Positions 1 to 8,770 of a stretch of DNA of 37,126 nucleotides are shown here, one piece after another; positions within the stretch are counted from its first letter, which is position 1, and each line of letters starts with the position of its first letter. A program made the position numbers and the translations under genes. The notes below the pieces were generated by a model that saw only the letters and a program-made list of their open reading frames with translations, did not search any database and was not told the origin of the DNA. This stretch comes from Metabacillus niabensis (GTDB lineage Bacteria; Bacillota; Bacilli; Bacillales; Bacillaceae): contig NZ_CADEPK010000006.1 in the NCBI RefSeq assembly GCF_902829255.1, positions 1 to 37,126 of the forward strand, read 5' to 3'.

Positions 1-112
1 ATATGGTTTAGCGTTAAATTCTTTTTTCCTATCATAGAATGAATAATTAAGAGGTTGAGAGCATGCACTTTTAATTTTAGTTCATTAGAGAAAAGTAATT
101 TCTTATCTAAGA

Positions 113-140
113 AAGAGCAAAGCTTTGTAGCAATGCTCTT
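113..140 (-). terminator. possible terminator of the transporter/ureohydrolase operon
   Basis: A 7-bp perfect inverted repeat (AAGAGCA / TGCTCTT) with a 14-nt loop lies directly downstream of the last gene of the long minus-strand operon. The T-tract after the stem is poor (TCTTAG), so efficiency is doubtful. Nothing else is seen in bases 1-145. Confidence 0.4.
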
Positions 141-145
141 CCTTT

Positions 146-754
146 CTATAGCACTTCAGGTAAGTAGTATTTATACATGTCAAGTGCATGACGATGATTC
201 TCTAATGTTTTAATTGTTTTCGGATTAGGCTTATCAAAAATAGTCGGATAATCCTTTTCAGCAAATTCTTCTCTTATCGGAAACGCTAAATATTCTTCAT
301 TTATTGAAAATTGGGCATTTACCCCTGGTTTATTTCCACGTGCATCTAAGCGAATCCAACGATTTAATGAGGTAAGGAAAACTCCGTTAAGAGCATGGAG
401 CGAGTAACCATCCTCTGGAGTATCAAAGATCATTAGTCTCTGATAACAAAAGCCTGTTGGAATACCAACTGATCGCAAAATCGCAGCCAACAAATTTGCC
501 TTTGCATAACAAATCCCTTCTTGATAGAAAAGGACGTCTGATGCTTTACAGGTTACACGATCGCTTTGGATATCCCAGCTATGTGATATTTGATCACGAA
601 CAAATTCATAGGCGATTTTAATTTTTTCAATCTCTGATAATTCCAGCTTAAACAGTTCTGCAACCTTCTTTTGAATCATCGGATGTGAATAATCGACAAC
701 ATTCAGTTCCTCTAAATAGTCTGCTAGTTTGTTAGACTCAGGGGTGAGCTTCAT
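146..754 (-). CDS. transglutaminase-like (papain-fold) domain protein
   Basis: A 202-residue cytosolic protein without signal peptide or membrane segment. The transglutaminase-like core is seen as Cys82 (in EGICYAKAN), His120 (in YSLHALNG) and Asp137 (in RLDARG), the family's Cys-His-Asp triad. Bacterial members are mostly proteases, amidases or transferases acting on amide bonds, so a peptidase or amidase role is an inference. It is the last gene of the operon with the ureohydrolases and the peptide-type ABC importer, 27 bp after the MFS gene. The site GGAG lies 10 nt before the ATG. It could release the guanidino substrate from a conjugate, but the sequence gives no direct evidence. Confidence 0.85.
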   Translation of the reverse strand: MKLTPESNKLADYLEELNVVDYSHPMIQKKVAELFKLELSEIEKIKIAYEFVRDQISHSWDIQSDRVTCKASDVLFYQEGICYAKANLLAAILRSVGIPTGFCYQRLMIFDTPEDGYSLHALNGVFLTSLNRWIRLDARGNKPGVNAQFSINEEYLAFPIREEFAEKDYPTIFDKPNPKTIKTLENHRHALDMYKYYLPEVL

Positions 755-781
755 TCTACAATCTCTCCTTCCAGTTCATTT

Positions 782-2026
782 TTAATACATTTCAAGATAT
801 TTTCGTTCATTTCTACTAAGTGTTCTTGATTTATAGTTAATCGCATGCAGTGAAAAGAAGATAATCGTTAAGATCGAAACTCCTGATATGCATACTAAAA
901 CCGAAACGATCCCGAAAAAATCATATAAATTCCCGATAATCAGCGGGCCAAACATTCTTCCTATATTTGCGAATCCACCTGACACACCTAAATAGAAGGG
1001 GGCATCACTGCCGGTTGTTTCTGAAAAATATAAAGGGATCGCAGGTAAAATTAACATTTCTCCAAGAGTGCAAACAATCATTCCTAAGAGAAAGAAATTG
1101 TAATGGTCATGGAAAAGCAATAAAAAGGTATATCCAATTGTACAAAAGATTGCAGCAGTAATTAATTGGGCATTAATAGATTTAGCAATCGTTCGTTTCA
1201 AAAATATGAGAATCGGCTGTCCAGCAAGTATAACAATCCCGTTGATTGTCCATAAAAAACTATATAAGGAAATTTCATAGCCTTGCTCTACTAAATAAGG
1301 TCCGACACCTGTCCCCCAAAAATTAAAGGTAATCCAATAAAAGCTTGCCCCAATTGATAGAAATAAATAAACCTTATAATCTTTTAATAGAGTGATAGGT
1401 GCATCATGACGCAAAATTTTTCCCGTATTTACTTGCTTCGTTTCTTCTGCCTCTGATTTCATAAATGTAAATAAAAAGCATGCAAAGATAATCGTAATCA
1501 CGCCTGTAACTACATACGTAAGCTGAAAGGATATCGCCGCCAGCAAGCCACCAGCCGCAGCACCAAATGCTAGACCAAGATTATTGCAAACATAGACAAT
1601 ATTAAACAAGCGTTTGCGAAATTCCTTCCAGCGGAAACCTATATAGGAATGAACCCCTGGCATTGTAATCCCATTCATCATCCCAAGTGCACACATCATC
1701 ACAATATAGAGATACCAATTTTCAATAAAGACTATTGATAGGATCGCTATCCCCGATGCAAGTGTCGACCCAACAATTAATTTTCTCGGACCTAGCCGGT
1801 AATAAAGTATTCCTCCGATAATCTCTCCAAAAATTCCAAACAATGATTGGAGTAAGATGACCATTCCTGCTTCGCCATATGATTTTCCTAATTCTGAGCT
1901 AACATATAAGGTGATCAATGGCCACATAAGGGCTTTTCCGCTTGAGTTAATAAAGCTAGCTAAAATAAAGACAAGCGCATCTTTCGGATACGCTTTAAAC
2001 ATATTCATTTTATTTAGTATATTCAT
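782..2026 (-). CDS. MFS transporter, 12-TM
   Basis: A 414-residue hydrophobic protein with about twelve predicted membrane segments in two halves, typical of major facilitator superfamily secondary transporters. The loop between helices 2 and 3 carries a degenerate MFS motif A (GGILYYRLGPRK, with the usual acidic residue replaced by Tyr). Helix 5 carries a glycine/alanine-rich stretch (NNLGLAFGAAAGG). It starts 17 bp after the DppC-like permease stop, inside the operon. A plausible role is export of a product or toxic analogue, or a second uptake route, but substrate and direction cannot be read. The Shine-Dalgarno is weak (GGGG, 7 nt before the ATG). Confidence 0.85.
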   Translation of the reverse strand: MNILNKMNMFKAYPKDALVFILASFINSSGKALMWPLITLYVSSELGKSYGEAGMVILLQSLFGIFGEIIGGILYYRLGPRKLIVGSTLASGIAILSIVFIENWYLYIVMMCALGMMNGITMPGVHSYIGFRWKEFRKRLFNIVYVCNNLGLAFGAAAGGLLAAISFQLTYVVTGVITIIFACFLFTFMKSEAEETKQVNTGKILRHDAPITLLKDYKVYLFLSIGASFYWITFNFWGTGVGPYLVEQGYEISLYSFLWTINGIVILAGQPILIFLKRTIAKSINAQLITAAIFCTIGYTFLLLFHDHYNFFLLGMIVCTLGEMLILPAIPLYFSETTGSDAPFYLGVSGGFANIGRMFGPLIIGNLYDFFGIVSVLVCISGVSILTIIFFSLHAINYKSRTLSRNERKYLEMY

Positions 2027-2043
2027 TTTAGAGCCCCATTTCT

Positions 2044-2967
2044 TTACTTAAAGCTTTTTGGATCTAACGCATCTCTCACTCCATCACCGATAAAATTGAT
2101 TGAAAGCACAGCTAATACAATCATGATTCCTGGTGGGATCCAAAGCCAAGGTTGATTTGTTAACGCCGTAATCGATTGGGCCGTTGTTAGCATATTCCCC
2201 CAGCTCGCTGAAGGTGGTTGAACGCCCATCCCTAAAAAGCTTAATGATGACTCTGCAATAATAGCTGACGCTGCTCCGAATGTAGCATTAACAAGGATAG
2301 GTGCGATTGTATTCGGCAAAATATGATGAAAGATGATTCTTGGTGAACGATAGCCTAATGCAACACCCGCCTTCACATAATCCTGTTCCTTTATAGAAAG
2401 GATGCTTGCTCTTACTAATCGAGCAACATATGGCCAGCCTAATATACCAAGCACTAGCATAATATTAAACAAGCCAGGACCGATAATTGTCACTAATACT
2501 AAGATGACCATTAAATATGGGAATGACATAAATACATCAATAAATCGGTTAATCACCATATCGACCCAACCACCAAAATAACCGGCAACCGCCCCAACAA
2601 TTGTCCCAATAATAATGTAAATCGCCACTGAACCAAGTCCGACAGCCAACGAAATTCTTGAGGCGAAAATTAATCTACTTAACACATCACGCCCCATTTG
2701 ATCAGTGCCTAATAAATGCTCTGGGGACGGTCCAGCATTGAACGTTCCGACAATTGCATTCGGGTCATATGGAGCTATTAGCGGTGCAAAAATTACCATT
2801 AAACATAATAATCCAAATATGAACGTCCCGACCATTGCCAGCTTATGCCTATAAAACTTCCGCAAAGTAGTCCTAAATAAACTTGAGCCTTTTTGAACTT
2901 CCTCGTTAGAAGTCATCAAGGTCTTATCTTCTAATGCTGTCCTTGCATCGACATTTATTGAAGACAT
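2044..2967 (-). CDS. ABC transporter permease, DppC/OppC family
   Basis: A 307-residue inner-membrane permease, the second channel subunit of a peptide/nickel/opine-type ABC importer. The N-terminal DppC-type cytoplasmic stretch is followed by one membrane helix, a periplasm-side segment containing GTDQMGRDVLSR, and a five-helix BPD_transp_1 domain. The EAA-like cytoplasmic loop (KAGVALGYRSPRIIFHHILPN) that contacts the ATPases is visible. The open frame extends 24 codons further upstream, but AGGTGG at good spacing selects the ATG at 2967 (MSSINVDAR). It follows the DppB-like gene by 20 bp. Confidence 0.93.
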   Translation of the reverse strand: MSSINVDARTALEDKTLMTSNEEVQKGSSLFRTTLRKFYRHKLAMVGTFIFGLLCLMVIFAPLIAPYDPNAIVGTFNAGPSPEHLLGTDQMGRDVLSRLIFASRISLAVGLGSVAIYIIIGTIVGAVAGYFGGWVDMVINRFIDVFMSFPYLMVILVLVTIIGPGLFNIMLVLGILGWPYVARLVRASILSIKEQDYVKAGVALGYRSPRIIFHHILPNTIAPILVNATFGAASAIIAESSLSFLGMGVQPPSASWGNMLTTAQSITALTNQPWLWIPPGIMIVLAVLSINFIGDGVRDALDPKSFK

Positions 2968-2987
2968 TTTATTACCACCTTTTCTAA

Positions 2988-3935
2988 TTAATGATATTTC
3001 ACACGCGGATCGACAACTGCATACATGACATCTGCCCAAATATTCGCAATTAAAACACTTACTGCAGCAATTAAATTGATTGCCATTAATGTTGGGTAAT
3101 CACGAGATAAAATCGATTGAATCGTTAATTGCCCCATTCCAGGCCATTGAAAGATCGTTTCCGTAATGACAGAACCGCCGATTAATAACGGGATATCCAT
3201 GCCGACAATTGTAATAATCGGAATTAACGCATTCTTTAATGCATGTTTATTAATGACAACAAATTCCTTTAACCCTTTAGAGCGAGCTGTTCGTAAAAAG
3301 TCCTGCCCGAGAACCTCTAATACGCTTGAGCGAACATATCTAACCATCCCTCCAGCAATCGCTGTTCCTAATGTTAAGGTTGGCAGAATTAAATGGAGCA
3401 ATAAATCACCAAAGCCTGACTGTCCTAGCGTATTCATGCCACCAGTCGGTAATACGCCCCAAACAACACCGAAAATATAGATTGCTCCTAAGCCGAAGAA
3501 GAAATTTGGAATTGAAACTCCTAGAAAGGCGCCGGTTGTTGAGAGATAATCAAGCCATGTGTATTGGCGAATCGCACTAAGAATCCCAATTGGAATCGCG
3601 ATTAAATAGGCAACGATGATTGAGCTAATCATGAGAAGCAATGTTGGACCTAGCTTATCTACTATCATTGTTGCTACCGGTTGAAATGATGTGAAAGAAG
3701 TTCCTAAATCACCTTGAAGCAAGCCCCACAACCATTTGACATATTGGATAAAAAACGGGTCATCCAAGCCTAGCATCTCTCGGCGGAGTTCACGGTCTGC
3801 TTCAGTCGCATTAGGATTTTGGGAAAGCTCGGCTGGATCACCAGGCGAAAAATAAATAAGGACGAAATTCAGTAAAGTAACCCCAAATAAAACAGGAATC
3901 GATATTAAAATTCTTCTTGTTAAATACTGGAACAT
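2988..3935 (-). CDS. ABC transporter permease, DppB/OppB family
   Basis: A 315-residue membrane permease, the first channel subunit of the importer. It has the characteristic N-terminal helix (LTRRILISIPVLFGVTLLNF), the conserved FSPGDPAE segment after it, and a cytoplasmic EAA loop (RTARSKGLKEFVVINKHALK) before the last helices. Length matches DppB/OppB. AAGGAGG lies 8 nt before the ATG. It lies 23 bp after the DppF-type ATPase gene and 20 bp before the DppC-type permease, so the cassette order is A-D-F-B-C. Confidence 0.94.
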   Translation of the reverse strand: MFQYLTRRILISIPVLFGVTLLNFVLIYFSPGDPAELSQNPNATEADRELRREMLGLDDPFFIQYVKWLWGLLQGDLGTSFTSFQPVATMIVDKLGPTLLLMISSIIVAYLIAIPIGILSAIRQYTWLDYLSTTGAFLGVSIPNFFFGLGAIYIFGVVWGVLPTGGMNTLGQSGFGDLLLHLILPTLTLGTAIAGGMVRYVRSSVLEVLGQDFLRTARSKGLKEFVVINKHALKNALIPIITIVGMDIPLLIGGSVITETIFQWPGMGQLTIQSILSRDYPTLMAINLIAAVSVLIANIWADVMYAVVDPRVKYH

Positions 3936-3958
3936 GTTATGACCTCCTTTTCTCCAAT

Positions 3959-4927
3959 TTAGTTATAGGGAAAATGACAGGCTACCGTATGCTCATTTCC
4001 TGCTAGCTTTGGTTCAACCTCCCGACAAAGCTTTTGCGCTAACGGACATCTAGTATGAAAGCGACATCCAGCTGGTGGATTAGCAGGATTCGGTACATCC
4101 CCCTCTAAAACGATTCTTTCTTTATTTCTTAAATGTGGATTTGGTGGTGGATATGCATCTAATAACGCTTTTGTATATGGATGCTTAGTTTTTTGGAAAA
4201 TGTCATTTGTTTTTCCGAATTCTACAATTTTCCCTAAATACATGACCGCAATTTTATCACTCATATACTTTACTGCCCCTAATCCGTGAGCAATGAACAA
4301 ATAGGTTAAGCCAAATTCCTTTTGCAAATCCTTCAACAAATTTAATATTTGCGCTTGAATCGATACATCTAATGCGGAAACTGGTTCATCACAAACAATA
4401 AATTTTGGATTTAAAATAAGAGCCCTTGCAATCCCAATTCTTTGTCTTTGCCCTCCTGAAAATTCATGTGGGTATTTATTAAGTTGATGTTTAGAAAGCC
4501 CAACAATTTGAATTAAGTCATGAATCTTTTTCTCCATTTCAGGACGACTAAGGTTTTCATGTACAATGAGAGGTTCAATGAGAATATCTCTAACCCTTTT
4601 GCGCGGATTTAACGATGAATAAGGATCCTGAAAAATAATTTGGATTTGATTTCGAATCTTTCTTAGCTCTGATTTAGAGATCTTTGCTAAATTCACATCA
4701 TTAAACAATATATTTCCCTGTGAAATGCTTTCTAATTGGATAATACTCCGACCAAGCGTTGATTTACCGCAGCCAGATTCGCCTACAAGACCAAGTGTCT
4801 CACCAGGATAAATTTGAAAGGAAACCTCGTCTACTGCCTTTACATGTGCAACCGTTTTTGACAATATCCCTCTTTTAATCGGATAGTATTTTTTTACATT
4901 TTCTACTTTTAATAAAGGACTATTCAA
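3959..4927 (-). CDS. ABC transporter ATP-binding protein, DppF/OppF family
   Basis: A cytoplasmic ATPase of the importer, about 322 residues. Walker A (GESGCGKST, about residues 49-57), the signature FSGGQRQR, Walker B (FIVCDEPVSALD) and the C-terminal oligopeptide-transporter motif with CRFHTRCPLA are all present. The longest frame begins at a TTG at 4936 that abuts AAGGGG. The TTG at 4927 (MNSPLLKVEN) has proper 9-nt spacing and is preferred. It pairs with the neighbouring DppD-type ATPase to form a heterodimer. Confidence 0.93.
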   Translation of the reverse strand: MNSPLLKVENVKKYYPIKRGILSKTVAHVKAVDEVSFQIYPGETLGLVGESGCGKSTLGRSIIQLESISQGNILFNDVNLAKISKSELRKIRNQIQIIFQDPYSSLNPRKRVRDILIEPLIVHENLSRPEMEKKIHDLIQIVGLSKHQLNKYPHEFSGGQRQRIGIARALILNPKFIVCDEPVSALDVSIQAQILNLLKDLQKEFGLTYLFIAHGLGAVKYMSDKIAVMYLGKIVEFGKTNDIFQKTKHPYTKALLDAYPPPNPHLRNKERIVLEGDVPNPANPPAGCRFHTRCPLAQKLCREVEPKLAGNEHTVACHFPYN

Positions 4928-4949
4928 ATGCAGCAACCCCTTTCCATCG

Positions 4950-5915
4950 TTAACTTACTGATAAGCAGCGCACCTTATGGTTTTCAGCGACAGACTTAAG
5001 AATTGGAGCTTCTGATTTGCAACGCTCTGTGGCTATTGGACATCTGTTATGATAGCGACATCCTGAAGGCATCTGGTAAAGAGATGGAACTGTCCCTTCA
5101 ATCGTTCGCAGCTTCTCATTTGGATCAATCTCTAAATGTGGAATTGAATCCATTAGCCCTTTTGTGTACGGGTGTTTCGGGTCATCAAATAGGGTGAACA
5201 CATCCGCTTCTTCAACGACCTGTCCTGCATACATGACGATGACCTTATCAGCCATCTCTGCCACAACCCCTAAATCATGTGTGATAAATAGAATTGAAGT
5301 GTTATAATCTTCCTTTAGCTTTTTCATTAATCTAAGAATTTGCGATTGAATGGTGACATCCAATGCTGTAGTTGGCTCATCAGCTATTAGCAGCTGTGGG
5401 TTGCACGATAATGCCATCGCAATCATTACCCTCTGTCTCATCCCACCTGATAGTGAATGAGGATATTGATTCATAATCTCATCTGGCCGTGAAATCCCTA
5501 CTTTCCGTAGCATATCTATCGCATATTTCCATGCTTCTTTTTTATTCATTTTCAAATGCATGAACAATGGCTCTAACATTTGGTTACCAATTGTATAGAC
5601 GGGATTTAACGATGTCATTGGCTCCTGAAAGATAATCGAAATATCCCTTCCACGTATATCACGCATTTCACTTTCAGTTAATTGTGCGATATCTCGATCT
5701 TTAAATTGGATGCTGCCATTTTTAATAAACCCATGCTTCCCTAATAATCGAATGATCGATAACGATGTAACACTTTTACCACAGCCAGATTCTCCAACGA
5801 TTGCAATTGTTTCACCAGAGGTTAGTGTAAAACTAACCTCATCAACTGAAACAACCTCTCCATTCTCTGTTAGAAATGCTGTTTTCAACCTATCTACCTC
5901 TAGTAATTTTTCCAT
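4950..5915 (-). CDS. ABC transporter ATP-binding protein, DppD/OppD family
   Basis: A 321-residue ATPase, partner of the DppF-type subunit. Walker A is GESGCGKSV (residues 41-49), the signature LSGGMRQR, Walker B LLIADEPTTALD and the switch histidine ITHDLG. The C-terminal cysteine-bearing oligo/dipeptide transporter motif (CRYHNRCPIATERC) is complete. GAGGTG lies 8 nt before the ATG. The gene starts 24 bp after the binding-protein stop. Confidence 0.94.
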   Translation of the reverse strand: MEKLLEVDRLKTAFLTENGEVVSVDEVSFTLTSGETIAIVGESGCGKSVTSLSIIRLLGKHGFIKNGSIQFKDRDIAQLTESEMRDIRGRDISIIFQEPMTSLNPVYTIGNQMLEPLFMHLKMNKKEAWKYAIDMLRKVGISRPDEIMNQYPHSLSGGMRQRVMIAMALSCNPQLLIADEPTTALDVTIQSQILRLMKKLKEDYNTSILFITHDLGVVAEMADKVIVMYAGQVVEEADVFTLFDDPKHPYTKGLMDSIPHLEIDPNEKLRTIEGTVPSLYQMPSGCRYHNRCPIATERCKSEAPILKSVAENHKVRCLSVS

Positions 5916-5939
5916 CTCCTTGTCACCTCACTTACATTC

Positions 5940-7589
5940 TCAATTTTTAAACTCCCATAAATGGGCGTTAAAATGTGGTGCATAAATCGTTCCGCCTCTT
6001 GCCTCTAAGTCTTTATGAATAGCAATTAAGTTATTATCTGAGAACAATGAAATAAGCGGTACTTCCTCCTGAATAATCCCTTGCAATTCACTGTAGATTG
6101 CCTTTCGTTTATTTTCATCGCTTTCAGCAATCCCCATTGCAAACAATTCATCAACTCTCTCATTCTTATATTGCATATCATTAAGAGCGCCATTTGATGT
6201 AAAGGTTACAGCTGGACCGTCCGGATCAACGATGCTGCCAAAGCTCATAATCATCATTTCAAAATCATGTGATACCGCTTTTTGAACGGTTGTGGCAAAA
6301 TCGTAGTTCGTAATTTTTACCTTAAGACCAACTTGCTGAAAGTATTGCTGCAAAATCGTACCAGCCATTTCTCTCGCTTGATCTCCTGTTGGAACAATTA
6401 ATTCTATTTCTTTATTAAAATCCCAGCCTATTTCTTCTAATAGTTCCTTCGCCTTTTCGGGGTTATACTCGTATTTTTTTACATTAGGGTCATAATAAGG
6501 ATGTGATGGAGTATACGGGCCATCAACGATATCACCATAACCTTTAATCAGGTCATTGATTAAAACCTCTTTATCAATCGCATAAGCTAGCGCTTGTCTA
6601 AAACGCTTATCAGGAAACACCTCTGTATTAAATTCCATATTGATATACCTGCGTACTGACTCCTCAGACGTTTTCATATGCTCCATTTTTTTCACCGTAT
6701 CCCATTCAAGAGCAGGAATGTTTCCCGTTCCCGCCTGTGCTGCATTCATATGAAGCTCACCTGTTTGTAATTGAGCAACTAAGTTTGCTGGCGGCATAAT
6801 TTTAATGTAAATTTCGTCAAGCTTCGGTTTCCCTTGGTAGTAATTTTCGTTGGCAACTAGATGTACATATTGATCTTTTGCATATTTTTCAAACTTAAAT
6901 GGTCCTGTAGTAACAGTAGGATTTTGCCAAAATGGATTTTGATTTAATTCCTCTGGCTTCACATCCTTTAATACGTGTTTTGGAACAATAAATAAATCTG
7001 ATAAACGTTCCAAAATTAAATTAGGGTCAACAGGATTTTTTGTTACGAATTGAACAGTCGTATCATCTATTGCTTTTACAGATGGTAACTCTGTGACACC
7101 TTCTGGGAGCTTCCCGTTTTCCCCTAAGCCATCAAATGCTGTAATATAGTTACCAACCGTTGTCAGGGTTTTTGGATTTGCGATTAAATTTATCGTGAAT
7201 ACAACGTCATCCGCAGTAAATGGAGTTCCATCAGTCCATTTCACATTATCCTTTAAGGTAATCGTAAATGTTTTACCATCCTCGCCAATTGTATATGATT
7301 CAGCTAATACATTTTCAAACTCTAATGGAGCTGTCATTTCAAATAACGTTTCAAACATAAAACCTGCAACATAATTGACACCATTTGAGCCTGATGCATC
7401 TGTATCAATTGGATTAAACATTAACGGCCCATTGCTCATTCCAATATTGAGCACTTTATCATTTGGAGCTTGAGCAGCATTCGTTGAACCATTTGCAGAT
7501 TCTGTTCCCCCTCCACTACAAGCAGCTAAAAGGACGAGCATTGCACATAATAAAATGGTTAAAAGTAGATTTTTTCGAAGCATCATCAT
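5940..7589 (-). CDS. extracellular substrate-binding lipoprotein, SBP_bac_5 (DppA/OppA) family
   Basis: A 549-residue lipoprotein that captures the ligand outside the membrane and delivers it to the DppBCDF-like importer. The signal peptide ends in a lipobox LAAC with Cys24 as lipidation site, followed by a Gly/Ser-rich linker. The mature part is a typical family 5 solute-binding fold. Family members bind peptides, nickel complexes, opines or other cationic compounds, so family alone does not fix the ligand. The start is the first of three ATG codons, with GGGGG 6 nt upstream. It follows the third ureohydrolase gene by 72 bp, a gap that holds a perfect palindrome. Confidence 0.93.
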   Translation of the reverse strand: MMMLRKNLLLTILLCAMLVLLAACSGGGTESANGSTNAAQAPNDKVLNIGMSNGPLMFNPIDTDASGSNGVNYVAGFMFETLFEMTAPLEFENVLAESYTIGEDGKTFTITLKDNVKWTDGTPFTADDVVFTINLIANPKTLTTVGNYITAFDGLGENGKLPEGVTELPSVKAIDDTTVQFVTKNPVDPNLILERLSDLFIVPKHVLKDVKPEELNQNPFWQNPTVTTGPFKFEKYAKDQYVHLVANENYYQGKPKLDEIYIKIMPPANLVAQLQTGELHMNAAQAGTGNIPALEWDTVKKMEHMKTSEESVRRYINMEFNTEVFPDKRFRQALAYAIDKEVLINDLIKGYGDIVDGPYTPSHPYYDPNVKKYEYNPEKAKELLEEIGWDFNKEIELIVPTGDQAREMAGTILQQYFQQVGLKVKITNYDFATTVQKAVSHDFEMMIMSFGSIVDPDGPAVTFTSNGALNDMQYKNERVDELFAMGIAESDENKRKAIYSELQGIIQEEVPLISLFSDNNLIAIHKDLEARGGTIYAPHFNAHLWEFKN

Positions 7590-7610
7590 CCATTACCCCC
7601 TTCTTAACAA

Positions 7611-7625
7611 GATTTGAATCAAATC
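7611..7625. promoter_or_regulatory. 15-bp perfect palindrome upstream of the binding-protein gene
   Basis: GATTTGA-A-TCAAATC, about 22 bp before the binding-protein start, in the only sizeable gap between the ureohydrolase and transporter halves of the operon. It could be an operator for an internal promoter or a small mRNA hairpin. Confidence 0.4.
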
Positions 7626-7661
7626 AGAAAAAATTATTCATTATGTGTGAAGCTCCATCTT

Positions 7662-8642
7662 TTACATCGAACTTATTTCCAATGGATTTTGAAGCTTAGC
7701 CTTCTTATTTTGCGCGATAATGGACAGTACTTGAAAGGTGATATTTGCAGCATTTAACGCTGTAATATGAGCAGGATCTCGATCTGGCAAAGTTTCGACG
7801 ATATCAAAACCAATCATATTGATTCCTGAAATTCCACGAATCATTTGATATGCTTCATAAGTTGTAAAGCCGCCTACCTCAGGTGTTCCTGTTCCCGGAG
7901 CAAAAACAGGGTCAAGGAAATCAACATCAAATGTTAAAAACACTGGTCTATCGCCGACTCTAGCTTTAATTAATTGTGTCAATTTAGAGATTTCCATTGC
8001 TTTTACATCATCTGTTGTTAATAATTCAAACCCCATATCTCGAGCAGGCTGATACGGATTTTTCGTTATCGATGTCCCGCGCATGCCAATTTGAATAGAA
8101 GAATACGGATCAACAATTCCTTCATCAACAGCTATACTAAACATTGTTCCATGGGAATATTTCTTTCGTGGATCAAGGCTTCTTCCAGTATCTGAATGGG
8201 AATCAAAATGGACGAGACTTATTGGACCGTATTTTTTTGCAGCTGCTCGTAAATGTGGAAGTGATATCGAATGATCGCCTCCGAGAAGAATCGGAATGAC
8301 GTTATGACGAAAAATTGGGGCTAACTGTTCTTCAATAGCTTCATAGGAATATTCAATATAGCCGGGATGAACAGTTAAATCACCGTAATCAACTCCGGAT
8401 AAATAGTCAAAAATATTCAGGCGATCCAAAGCAGGATTAATTCCTCTGATCCTTTGTGACATTTCCCGAATAGCAGACGGACCAAATCTTGTGCCGATTG
8501 CATAGCTAACACCTGTATCAAAAGGTACGCCAATTACTGCAAAATCAACATTTTCTAAATCGTCCTTCACATGTGGCAGGTGCATAAAGGTGCGAATTCC
8601 GGAAAAGCCTGGAACCCCGCGGCTAATTTCTGGTTTATACAT
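7662..8642 (-). CDS. ureohydrolase family protein A (agmatinase/guanidino-acid hydrolase type)
   Basis: A roughly 326-residue arginase/agmatinase-fold enzyme predicted to hydrolyse a guanidino group to urea and an amine with a dinuclear metal centre. Numbered from the ATG at 8642, the ligands are His124 (GGDHS), Asp147/His149/Asp151 (FDSHSD) and Asp239/Asp241 (FDVDFLDP). The substrate-loop His164 lies in the usual HGT context. The first frame ATG (8651) abuts AAAGG, and the homologous paralogue start supports 8642. It differs from copies B and C by Ser148 in DSHSD, Gly153 in place of Trp, and a divergent loop at about 190-203. It resembles agmatinase and 4-guanidinobutyrase, and the exact substrate is unknown. 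Confidence 0.9.
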   Translation of the reverse strand: MYKPEISRGVPGFSGIRTFMHLPHVKDDLENVDFAVIGVPFDTGVSYAIGTRFGPSAIREMSQRIRGINPALDRLNIFDYLSGVDYGDLTVHPGYIEYSYEAIEEQLAPIFRHNVIPILLGGDHSISLPHLRAAAKKYGPISLVHFDSHSDTGRSLDPRKKYSHGTMFSIAVDEGIVDPYSSIQIGMRGTSITKNPYQPARDMGFELLTTDDVKAMEISKLTQLIKARVGDRPVFLTFDVDFLDPVFAPGTGTPEVGGFTTYEAYQMIRGISGINMIGFDIVETLPDRDPAHITALNAANITFQVLSIIAQNKKAKLQNPLEISSM

Positions 8643-8770
8643 CATCATCATCCTTTACAAAGTTAGTTTCACAAAAATGGATATGTTGCACTTTTTATAT
8701 GGAAGCTCTTGAAAAATTTAAAATTTTCAGTAATATATAAATAGGTGTAAGTATTTTTAAGCAGCTAGCT

